Position numbers and translations under genes: made by a program. 17,823 nucleotides of DNA, taken from assembly GCA_903919215.1 (NCBI GenBank), contig CAIXHI010000238.1, positions 1-17,823 of the forward strand. The letters are read 5' to 3'. The notes beneath the pieces were generated by a model. The model did not search any database, was not told the DNA's origin, and saw only the letters and a program-made list of their open reading frames with translations. Below, in pieces: positions 1 through 6,410 of the stretch (the first letter of the stretch is position 1; the number at the start of each line of letters is the position of its first letter). Source of the DNA: an uncultured Acidimicrobiaceae bacterium (GTDB taxonomy: Bacteria; Actinomycetota; Acidimicrobiia; Acidimicrobiales; Ilumatobacteraceae).

Positions 1-273
1 CAATGGTGCGTGGTCGCCGGCGACCTGAACACCATCACATCGAAAGAAAGCGTTGACACCGAGATCGAAGTGCTGCGCGAGTTCCGCACGGTCGGCCTGC
101 TCGACCACGGCGGCGAGTTCACCAACCCGTCCGTCGCGCCGCACCAACGGCTGGACTACGTGCTCGTGCCCGACGGAGCCAAGGTGATGTCGAGCACTAC
201 GCCCGATGGCAGCGACATGTGGAACGAACTCAGCGACCACCTCCCGGTCGTCGTCGAGTTCGAGGTGCCCTAG
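1..273 (+). CDS. Endonuclease/exonuclease/phosphatase family protein, C-terminal fragment
   Basis: The frame is open from base 1 and ends at TAG 271-273, so about 90 C-terminal residues are visible and the 5' part lies outside the window. Two landmarks of the endonuclease/exonuclease/phosphatase fold are seen: an AGDLNT stretch (the GDxN catalytic motif) near the start of the fragment and the terminal SDHLPVVVEF, which carries the catalytic Asp-His pair. Between them lies RLDYVLVPDG, matching the usual 'R-hDYvl' strand. These proteins are metal-dependent phosphodiesterases acting on nucleic acids, phosphoinositides or sphingolipids. The fragment alone cannot say which. The stop codon overlaps the stop of the convergent glutamine synthetase gene. 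No signal peptide or regulatory region can be judged. Confidence 0.85.
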   Translation, partial: QWCVVAGDLNTITSKESVDTEIEVLREFRTVGLLDHGGEFTNPSVAPHQRLDYVLVPDGAKVMSSTTPDGSDMWNELSDHLPVVVEFEVP

Positions 274-1652
274 ATGCGCTCCCAGTAGCGGCGCAGTTCC
301 CAGTCGGTGACGCTCTGGTTGAAGGCCTGCCATTCGGCCTTGGCCATCGTGAGGATGTGGTGGTGTACGTCATCGCCAAACGCCTCGCGGGCGATGTCGC
401 TGCGCTCCCACGCGTTGATCGCGTCGACGATGTTCCACGGGATGCGCGGGATCTCGGGCGCTTCGTACCCGTTACCGGCGAACGGCGCGCCCAGTTCGAG
501 CTTGTTCTTGATGCCGTAGAGGCCACCGGCCAGCGTTCCGGCGAACGCGAAGTAACTGTTGGCGTCGGCGCCGGGAATGCGGCATTCCACGCGGGTGCCC
601 TTGCCATGACCGACCTTGCGGAATCCGAGCGTGCGGTTGTCGACACCCCAGCCGATACCGGTGGGGGCCCATGAACCCGGCTGGAACCGCTTGTAACTGT
701 TGATCGTTGGGGCCCACAACAGGCTGAACTCCTGCGCTGTGGCGATGAGTCCGGCGAGATAGTGCTGGAACGTCTCACTCATCCCGTATGCACCGTGATG
801 CCCATCCGCATGCCCGTCGAACATCGCCGTCGTTCCGTCCAGCGACCACAGGCTGGAATGGATATGGCACGACGAGCCGGTGTCGGCGAAGTCGGGTTTG
901 GCCATGAAGCTGATCGAGCGACCGGCGAAGTGGGCGATCTCCTTGGCTGCCAGCTTGTAGATGCTGTTGCGATCGGCCATCTCCACTGCGGTCGTGTAGT
1001 CGAGGTTGATCTCGTGCTGACCTTTGCCGGCCTCACCTTTGCTGAACTCCACCGGAACTCCAGCCGCCTCCAAGTTGCGGCGGATGGCACCCAACACGTA
1101 CTCATCCTTCGTGGTCTGCAGGATGTGGTAGTCCTGCACCCATGGCGAGTGCGGCTGCAGGTTGCGGTAGCCCTTCTCTGCAGCTTCGTCGTACGTGTCC
1201 TTGAACAGGAAGAACTCGATCTCGCTGGCCACCATCGGCAAGAAGCCCATCGCCGCCGCCGCATCGACCTGATGCTGCAGCACGCTGCGGGGAGCGACAT
1301 CGATCAACTCGTGCGTGTTGACATCGACCAGATCGCACATGATCATCGCCGTCTTCTCCACCCACGGGAGGACGCGCACGGTGTTCCAGTCGGCCGTGGC
1401 CAGCATGTCGCCGTACCCCTGCTCATAGCTGGTGAACCGATACCCCGGCACCGGGTTGTTGTCGATGTCGCAGGCGATCAGATAATCGCAGTTCTCCGTG
1501 CCCGCGTCGGCGACGCTCTGCAGGAAGAACCGACCGGTGGTGCGCTTGCCGACAAGGCGACCCTGCAAGTCGGGGAACACCATCAGCACCGTGTCGATGG
1601 CACCCTCGCGGATCAGCTGCTCGAGTTGCTCACGGGAATGCGTACCAGACAT
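270..1652 (-). CDS. Glutamine synthetase-family ligase (no adenylylation loop)
   Basis: A 460-residue protein of the glutamine synthetase superfamily, which ligates ammonia or an amine to glutamate using ATP. Seen: an N-terminal beta-grasp region (about 10-110), the metal-binding SEIEFF (E144, E146), GEAGKGQHEIN (E207, E214), SCHIHSSL (H264), NSYKRF (318-323), DNRTLGFR, and VECRIPGADANSYFAF (E356, R358). The tyrosine loop (LPPEE type) that is adenylylated in classical GlnA is absent, and the SCHIH wording resembles GlnA3/PuuA-like gamma-glutamylpolyamine synthetases more than housekeeping GlnA. A glutamylamine or polyamine ligase is therefore likelier than the main nitrogen-assimilation enzyme, but the substrate is unproven. 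I chose ATG 1652 over GTG 1661 because TAGTGT lies exactly 7 bases upstream of it. It lies 25 bases downstream of carD. Confidence 0.9.
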   Translation of the reverse strand: MSGTHSREQLEQLIREGAIDTVLMVFPDLQGRLVGKRTTGRFFLQSVADAGTENCDYLIACDIDNNPVPGYRFTSYEQGYGDMLATADWNTVRVLPWVEKTAMIMCDLVDVNTHELIDVAPRSVLQHQVDAAAAMGFLPMVASEIEFFLFKDTYDEAAEKGYRNLQPHSPWVQDYHILQTTKDEYVLGAIRRNLEAAGVPVEFSKGEAGKGQHEINLDYTTAVEMADRNSIYKLAAKEIAHFAGRSISFMAKPDFADTGSSCHIHSSLWSLDGTTAMFDGHADGHHGAYGMSETFQHYLAGLIATAQEFSLLWAPTINSYKRFQPGSWAPTGIGWGVDNRTLGFRKVGHGKGTRVECRIPGADANSYFAFAGTLAGGLYGIKNKLELGAPFAGNGYEAPEIPRIPWNIVDAINAWERSDIAREAFGDDVHHHILTMAKAEWQAFNQSVTDWELRRYWERI

Positions 1653-1659
1653 GCGGTAC

Positions 1660-1665
1660 ACACTA
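1660..1665 (-). promoter_or_regulatory. Probable -10 box of the glutamine synthetase-family gene (leaderless)
   Basis: TAGTGT on the minus strand is followed by 7 bases and then ATG 1652. It fits the actinobacterial TANNNT -10 element, placing the transcription start on the A of the ATG. No recognisable -35 and no Shine-Dalgarno are present. The site would separate this gene from carD even though they share a strand. Confidence 0.5.
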
Positions 1666-1677
1666 GACCCCGCGGAT

Positions 1678-2202
1678 TCAGGCCTTCTTCTTGGCCGGTT
1701 CCTTGGCGGGCTTCAGCACACCCTTGGCGAGCGCTTCGTCGAGATAGTGCTCGGCCTCTTCGGCGCTGACCTTCAGTGCCGGGGCGATCTCGCTGATCAG
1801 GTTGATGCGGGCACGGTCGTACATCGTGCGCTCAGCGGCTGACAACGATGCATCGCGGTTGCGGGCGGCGAGGTTACGGACAACCTCGGCCACCTGGTAC
1901 ACATCGCCGCTCTTCAGCTTTTCCTGGTGGTTCTTGAACCGGCGGCTCCAGTTGGAGGGGACGCGCGGATCGGGTTTGCTGAGCACTGCCACGAGGTCTT
2001 CGAGTTCCTCGGGGTTGACCGGAGGTCGAACGCCGACCTCGCTGGCCTTCAGCGTCGGGACCGAGAGCGTCATCTCGTTGATGACCGTCTTCAGGATCAG
2101 GTACTCCTGAACACTGCCGAAGGCTTCCATCTTCTTCGTCCCCACCACGATGCACGCGCCGTGCTGGGGGTAGATGACCGTGTCGCCCTTCTTGAACTTC
2201 AC
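1678..2202 (-). CDS. carD: CarD family RNA polymerase-binding transcription regulator
   Basis: A 174-residue CarD/CdnL-type protein. CarD binds the RNA polymerase beta subunit and stabilises the open promoter complex, notably at rRNA and housekeeping promoters. Seen: the N-terminal Tudor-like RNAP-interacting domain beginning KFKKGDTVIYPQHGA (about 1-65), then the helical DNA-contacting domain with the family signature NWSRRFKNHQEKLKSGD and VAEVVRNLAARNRD, ending in a Lys/Ala-rich tail. Length is close to the roughly 160 residues usual in actinobacteria. An upstream GTG at 2214 is in frame, but GTG 2202 is preferred: it has a strong Shine-Dalgarno 6 bases upstream and gives an N-terminus aligned with mycobacterial CarD (M-x-FK-x-GDTV-x-YP). 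In mycobacteria carD precedes ispD-ispF; here a glutamine synthetase-family gene follows instead. Confidence 0.95.
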   Translation of the reverse strand: MKFKKGDTVIYPQHGACIVVGTKKMEAFGSVQEYLILKTVINEMTLSVPTLKASEVGVRPPVNPEELEDLVAVLSKPDPRVPSNWSRRFKNHQEKLKSGDVYQVAEVVRNLAARNRDASLSAAERTMYDRARINLISEIAPALKVSAEEAEHYLDEALAKGVLKPAKEPAKKKA

Positions 2203-2208
2203 TCGGAA

Positions 2209-2218
2209 CCTCACCTTT
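2209..2218 (-). promoter_or_regulatory. Strong Shine-Dalgarno that decides the carD start
   Basis: AAAGGTGAGG on the minus strand ends 6 bases before GTG 2202. It overlaps the alternative GTG 2214, which has no ribosome binding site of its own, so the downstream GTG is favoured. Confidence 0.75.
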
Positions 2219-2240
2219 GTCGTCCACGACGGACCCGCTC

Positions 2241-2246
2241 AGGGTA
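2241..2246 (-). promoter_or_regulatory. Possible carD -10 box
   Basis: TACCCT (TANNNT class) lies in the 72-base gap between the kinase stop and the carD start, and would give a leader of about 30 bases containing the Shine-Dalgarno. The -35 region is not recognisable. This is a weak single-motif call. Confidence 0.3.
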
Positions 2247-2274
2247 GGCCCCGAACGGCTGTTTCCCTACGCCG

Positions 2275-5200
2275 TCAACCTCTCCAAGCTCGTTCCAGCC
2301 CGGCAAGGGCATCCTCCGCCGCACGATGCAGCGCATCAATCATCGCGGCGAGGTGCTCGTCATCGGCATGTTGCACTCCTTCGCCGGCCGCCCACAACCG
2401 TCGGGCGCCTATGGCTCCGGCCATTCCCTTGATCGTGTGACCGGCCCGGCGCACGCCGCCGAGATCACCTGCGGCGCGGCACGTGTCGAGTTCGCTGCGC
2501 CGGTCTGCGAGCGACGCGACGAACGTGAGGAGCAGCTTCTCGACGCCCGCCGCTCCGAACAAGGCCCGGTGTTTCGACACCAACTCGTTGTCGAACAACG
2601 TCAGTTCGTCGACACCTTCCGCCTCCGGGGCCGCGCTCGGCGCTGCGTCGGCCGTGCCGAACATGCGGCGCAGTGTGCCATCGACCTGTTCGAGGGTGAG
2701 CGGTTTGGGCAACCACTCGCTGAACCCTGCCTGCCGGTACAACGCCTGCTGCTCGGGCAACACGTTGGCAGTGACGGCAACGATCGGCACCGTGGACTCC
2801 ACCCCGGGCAGCGCACGGATTGCGCGGGTGGCCTCGATGCCGTTCATCACCGGCATCTGCACATCCATCATCACCACATCGAAGCGCTCACGTTGCACTG
2901 CATCGACCGCCTCACGCCCATCGACTGTCATCTGCACCGAATGGCCCAAACGTTCCAAGGCCGTGAGAATGAAGAAGCGATTGACATCGTTGTCCTCTGC
3001 CACCAACACCCGCAGGTGACGGACCGCCACAGCGCCCACCGCCAGTGGAACCCCAATGTTGTCCGGCGACGGGGTGCCTGCAGCTGACTCGATGGTGAAC
3101 CAGAAGCGACTGCCGGCGCCGAGTTCGCTGTCGACGCCCACTTCACCGCCCATCAACTCGACCAGACGCTTCACGATCGCCAACCCCAGCCCTGTACCGG
3201 GGAAGCGGCGAGCGTTGAGCGGGTCGCCCTGCGTGAAGCGGGTGAACAAGCGCGAGCGAAGGTCAGGATCGATTCCCAATCCGCTGTCGGTGACGGTGAA
3301 GCGCAGAACGAAACAGCCCTCTGCGAGAGCGGCTTCGCGCTGCACCGTTACGTTCACGCGCCCACCCTGGGTGAACTTCAGCGCATTGTTCACCAGGTTC
3401 ATCAGCACCTGCCGCACTCGCGTCGGATCGAGTTGCACCCATTCGGGCACGTCCGGAGCGACATCGACCGACAACTCATTGCCTTGTTCCTCGGCAAACG
3501 GGAGGTACAGCTGGCGAACGCTCTCGATGACATCACCGAGTCGCACAGAACGGGTGACGACCGAAACCTGCCCGGCCTCGATCTTGGCGAAGTCGAGCAC
3601 ATCGTTCACCAACACCAACAGGTCGTCGGCCGAGCGGCGAGCAACCGCCAGTTCGTGTCGGGCCTCCTCGGGCAGCGCCCGGTCGGCGAGCAGGGACAGC
3701 ACACCCACCACACCGTTCAGCGGTGTGCGTATCTCGTGACTCATCGACGCGAGAAACTCATCCTTCAGACGCGCGGTGCGTTCTGCGGTTGCGCTCGCCT
3801 CTTCGAACAGGCTGCGGGCCAAGACGGTCGCGGTCACGTCGTGTGCCGTCAACGTATACAGCGTGGCATCGCCCTCGCCACTGCTACCCACTGCGACTTC
3901 AAACGTGCGGGACTGCAGGTCCTCGCCGATCTGCACTGTCCAGCGACCCGCCGTGCGCCAGGAATCATCACCGAGCAATATCGCCACCGGTTGCCCCGAC
4001 AGGTCTTCGCCGAAGGCATCGTGCGCGGCATCGTTGGCATCGACGATCACACCGTGGGCTTCTACCGTCATCACTGGTTCCGCCACGTTCTCGAAGATCG
4101 CACGGAAGCGCTCCTCGCCGTCGCGCAGGCGCTGTGAGTCCGCCAGCATCCGTTCTTGTGCCTCGCGCAGGCTGGATCCCATCTTGAGCAACTGCCGACC
4201 GGTGCGGTCGAGCTCTGCCACCGGCGCTGGCGGCAGCGTAGGCGCGAAGTCGCCATCCGCAATACGGGCGGTGGCGATGTCGATCTCGGCGAGCGGTCGG
4301 GTGAAGGCCAGGCTGAGCCTGCGGGCACGCCACGTGAGGCCGACGATCATCAACGCGAACGCGATCCCGACGATCCACAACACGGTGACCGCAGCGTCGC
4401 GGAGACGACTGCTGGGATGATCCAGTTCCTGATACGAAACCGAGGGCACGATGCTGACGACACGCCAACCCATCGGCGACAACGTCTGCCACGCAACCAT
4501 TGTCGATGCACCTGCCACCGTCCCCGGACGTTCGCCGCTAGCTGCGCTGCCGATCAACTGGTTGAGCAACACCGTGTCCGCACGTTTGGTGATATCGAAT
4601 GCCTCAGGCTTGAACGTATCGGCCTTGACGTACGTGGCGTAATCGACGTCCGTCAGTTCCTGCAGGCCGAAGGCCTGCTCGGCCGCGTCTGGCATGGCCA
4701 TGATCAAGCCCTGGGCATCGATCAGAATCGAGTACGCACCGAACGCCTGCCGGTTATGCAACAACTGTCCGATGAGCTGTGAGATGGTGACATCGATCCC
4801 CACCACAGCCTCCAGGCGGTTGTTCACATACACCGGAGCGATGGCTGAGATCATCCACCCCTGCCCGGCCGGGTCGACGTAGGCGTTGGTCCAGACCACC
4901 TTGCGCTCGGGATTGTGCTGCTCGTCGGCCAGGTAATAGAAGCTGAATGTCGTGATGTCGATCTTCGGCTCGAACTGGCTGAGCACGTCGAAGCCTGGGT
5001 AGATGCGGTTCAGCGCATCCCAGGTGTTGATGTACGCCTGAGCAATCAACGGATTCGTGTCGACCACAGCAACCAAGGCAGGGTCAATCGCACTGAGTTG
5101 CGCCGCCTTCTGCCGCTCGGCCGCTCCGATCGGATACAGGCCGCTGTAGAACATCGACGGCTTGTGTTGGTCAACAGCGGCAGTGATGTACGTGCCGTTC

Positions 5201-5544
5201 GGGCCGTCGATGTACCGGGCGATTTCCGCGGCCGAAGCCGCGGATGGCCCGGTGAACGCTGTGGCTGCGGCGTCGGCGAGGAACCCAATCGCCTTGGCGA
5301 CGGTGCCGAGTTCCTGCGACAACAGTTCCGACTGTTGTGCCGCAGACTGTGCTAATTGCACCACCGCCGAGTCGTACAACATCGTGCGCACATCGGACTC
5401 GACGTCGGAGCGCACCTTGAGCAACACTCCGCCCACGGCGCCGACGACGAGCACAGCGAACACTCCGCCGAACGCGAAGAAACCCAGCAGTAGACGCCGG
5501 GCTGTGGGTGCCTGGCGTGCCGGACGGTCGCGAACGGTGCTCAC
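2275..5544 (-). CDS. Membrane hybrid histidine kinase: Cache-HAMP-PAS-HisKA-HATPase-REC-Hpt
   Basis: A 1089-residue sensor with a complete internal phosphorelay. In order: TM1 (about 18-43); a large extracytoplasmic Cache-type sensor (about 45-382, including VVWTNAYVDPAGQGWMISAI); TM2 (385-405); HAMP (406-460); PAS (about 475-575); HisKA with phospho-accepting H603 in SMSHEIRTPLN; HATPase with NLVNNALKF, DSGLGI (753-758) and GTGLGLAI (783-790); receiver with D894 in MMDVQMP and K947; and C-terminal Hpt with H1036 in GHTIKGMAG. All catalytic residues are present. The Hpt should pass phosphate to a separate response regulator, and none is encoded in the window. Start GTG 5544 has no Shine-Dalgarno but has TAAGCT 9 bases upstream. 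It lies 72 bases upstream of carD on the same strand. The ligand is unknown. Confidence 0.95.
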   Translation of the reverse strand: MSTVRDRPARQAPTARRLLLGFFAFGGVFAVLVVGAVGGVLLKVRSDVESDVRTMLYDSAVVQLAQSAAQQSELLSQELGTVAKAIGFLADAAATAFTGPSAASAAEIARYIDGPNGTYITAAVDQHKPSMFYSGLYPIGAAERQKAAQLSAIDPALVAVVDTNPLIAQAYINTWDALNRIYPGFDVLSQFEPKIDITTFSFYYLADEQHNPERKVVWTNAYVDPAGQGWMISAIAPVYVNNRLEAVVGIDVTISQLIGQLLHNRQAFGAYSILIDAQGLIMAMPDAAEQAFGLQELTDVDYATYVKADTFKPEAFDITKRADTVLLNQLIGSAASGERPGTVAGASTMVAWQTLSPMGWRVVSIVPSVSYQELDHPSSRLRDAAVTVLWIVGIAFALMIVGLTWRARRLSLAFTRPLAEIDIATARIADGDFAPTLPPAPVAELDRTGRQLLKMGSSLREAQERMLADSQRLRDGEERFRAIFENVAEPVMTVEAHGVIVDANDAAHDAFGEDLSGQPVAILLGDDSWRTAGRWTVQIGEDLQSRTFEVAVGSSGEGDATLYTLTAHDVTATVLARSLFEEASATAERTARLKDEFLASMSHEIRTPLNGVVGVLSLLADRALPEEARHELAVARRSADDLLVLVNDVLDFAKIEAGQVSVVTRSVRLGDVIESVRQLYLPFAEEQGNELSVDVAPDVPEWVQLDPTRVRQVLMNLVNNALKFTQGGRVNVTVQREAALAEGCFVLRFTVTDSGLGIDPDLRSRLFTRFTQGDPLNARRFPGTGLGLAIVKRLVELMGGEVGVDSELGAGSRFWFTIESAAGTPSPDNIGVPLAVGAVAVRHLRVLVAEDNDVNRFFILTALERLGHSVQMTVDGREAVDAVQRERFDVVMMDVQMPVMNGIEATRAIRALPGVESTVPIVAVTANVLPEQQALYRQAGFSEWLPKPLTLEQVDGTLRRMFGTADAAPSAAPEAEGVDELTLFDNELVSKHRALFGAAGVEKLLLTFVASLADRRSELDTCRAAGDLGGVRRAGHTIKGMAGAIGARRLWAAGEGVQHADDEHLAAMIDALHRAAEDALAGLERAWRG

Positions 5545-5553
5545 CGATGTGTG

Positions 5554-5559
5554 AGCTTA
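5554..5559 (-). promoter_or_regulatory. Probable -10 box of the hybrid kinase gene
   Basis: TAAGCT on the minus strand is followed by 9 bases and GTG 5544, implying a leader of about 2 bases or none. The promoter falls just downstream of the tetR terminator-like hairpin, so the kinase probably starts its own transcript. Confidence 0.4.
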
Positions 5560-5587
5560 CAGACTGTCCAGATCTACAGCACAGTGA

Positions 5588-5614
5588 GCACACGATCCGC
5601 CACGGATCGTGTGC
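5588..5614 (-). terminator. Perfect 12-bp inverted repeat directly after tetR: terminator-like hairpin
   Basis: The arms GCACACGATCCG and CGGATCGTGTGC are exact reverse complements separated by 3 bases. The repeat starts one base after the tetR stop codon. There is no U-tract, as is common in high-GC actinobacteria. An alternative reading is an operator (TetR proteins bind palindromes of this kind), since it also lies about 30 bases upstream of the kinase -10. Confidence 0.6.
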
Positions 5615-5615
5615 G

Positions 5616-6242
5616 TCAGAGACGCTGGTCGAACCGCTCGGAGGGCAGTGGCGGCCCACCACAGGCCACCTGCAGCACGGCAACCAGGGCGTCAATGCGA
5701 GCAGCGTCGTGCTCCAGGCCGGCACGCACCATCGCCAGCAGGAACGAGATCAACACCGTCTCGACTCCGTGAGCGAGCAGCTCCGGGTCGGCCCCCGTAG
5801 GCAACAGGCCGGCCTCGCGCCGTTGCCGGAGACCGAGCACGAGCAACTCTTTCAGCCGCACGAACATGTCGTGCTCGACGAACAACTGCAGATCGGCCGG
5901 CGAACCTTCGAGCAGCAGGCGGTGTATCAGTGGGTGCGAGGACAGGCCATCCAGCGTGCCGAACACGGTGTCGATAATCGGTCGGTTCGATGTGACCACG
6001 CGCTCACCGACCTCGACCTTCATCGCATCGAGATCGGCGGCTACGGCCGCCTCCCAGAACGCCTGCTTATCGTCGAAGTACGCGTAGGCCGCCGCCGGCG
6101 TCAGATCTGCGGCACGGCTGAGCGTGCTGACCGATGTGTCCTTGTATCCGCGGGCCCCGAACTCCTTGATCGCGATCGAGAGCAGCCGCTGGCGCGTGCG
6201 CTCACCTTTCGTGACCCGGTGTGTCGTGGTCGAGTCGGCCAT
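5616..6242 (-). CDS. TetR family transcriptional regulator
   Basis: A 208-residue regulator. The N-terminal TetR DNA-binding domain is clear: TRQRLLSIAIKEFGARGYKDTSVSTLSRAADLTPAA then YFDDKQAFWEAAV (helix-turn-helix at about 36-57). The C-terminal ligand/dimer domain (about 75-200) is variable, as in all the family, so the effector cannot be named. Start ATG 6242 is chosen over the in-frame GTG 6248 because TAATCT lies exactly 7 bases before the ATG and no Shine-Dalgarno exists, consistent with a leaderless message. No enzyme or transporter gene lies next to it in the divergent position, so the regulated target is not obvious. The palindrome at its 3' end is one candidate operator. Confidence 0.92.
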   Translation of the reverse strand: MADSTTTHRVTKGERTRQRLLSIAIKEFGARGYKDTSVSTLSRAADLTPAAAYAYFDDKQAFWEAAVAADLDAMKVEVGERVVTSNRPIIDTVFGTLDGLSSHPLIHRLLLEGSPADLQLFVEHDMFVRLKELLVLGLRQRREAGLLPTGADPELLAHGVETVLISFLLAMVRAGLEHDAARIDALVAVLQVACGGPPLPSERFDQRL

Positions 6243-6249
6243 GCACACG

Positions 6250-6255
6250 AGATTA
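6250..6255 (-). promoter_or_regulatory. Probable tetR -10 box (leaderless)
   Basis: TAATCT is a good TANNNT match, followed by 7 bases and ATG 6242. No -35 consensus is seen. Confidence 0.55.
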
Positions 6256-6273
6256 ACGCATCATGAACGGCAG

Positions 6274-6287
6274 GTGCGCAAGCGCAC
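6274..6287 (-). terminator. Short GC-rich palindrome between tRNA-Arg and tetR
   Basis: GTGCGC-AA-GCGCAC forms a 5-6 bp stem 31 bases past the tRNA 3' end. It may end or process the tRNA transcript. No U-tract follows, and it overlaps the region where a tetR -35 would lie, so an operator role is also possible. Confidence 0.35.
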
Positions 6288-6318
6288 TCTCCGCTCGACA
6301 CCTACAGCACGATTTCGT

Positions 6319-6394
6319 TGGCGCCCCCGGAGAGACTCGAACTCCCAACCGACGGGGTAGAAACCCGCTGCTCTATCCATTGAGCTACGGAGGC
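6319..6394 (-). tRNA. tRNA-Arg, anticodon TCT
   Basis: The minus strand folds as a full cloverleaf of 76 bases including an encoded CCA (6319-6321). Acceptor arm GCCTCCG pairs with CGGGGGC (one G-U), followed by discriminator G. D stem is GCTC/GAGC; anticodon stem is GCGGG/CCCGT with loop TTTCTAC, so the anticodon is TCT, reading AGA (and AGG by wobble). The variable loop has 5 bases and the T arm is GGGAG-TTCGAGT-CTCTC. It begins 16 bases after the cinA stop. AGA is rare in such high-GC genomes, so this is a minor-codon tRNA. I saw no second copy of its 3' end in the window that would mark an integrated element. Confidence 0.95.
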
Positions 6395-6403
6395 GTGAGC
6401 GCC

Positions 6404-6409
6404 AGCCTA
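6404..6409 (-). promoter_or_regulatory. Possible -10 box of tRNA-Arg
   Basis: TAGGCT lies immediately after the cinA stop codon and 9 bases before the mature tRNA 5' end. It would allow transcription separate from cinA. Read-through from cinA is equally possible. Confidence 0.4.
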
Positions 6410-6410
6410 A

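Noticed and set aside
762..1769. Plus-strand open frame of 335 codons opposite the glutamine synthetase-family gene
   Set aside because: Mirror frame of a well-supported gene; composition is typical of antisense translation.
6319..6394. Attachment site of an integrated element at tRNA-Arg
   Set aside because: No integrase gene and no second copy of the tRNA 3' end were noticed in the window, so integration is not supported here.
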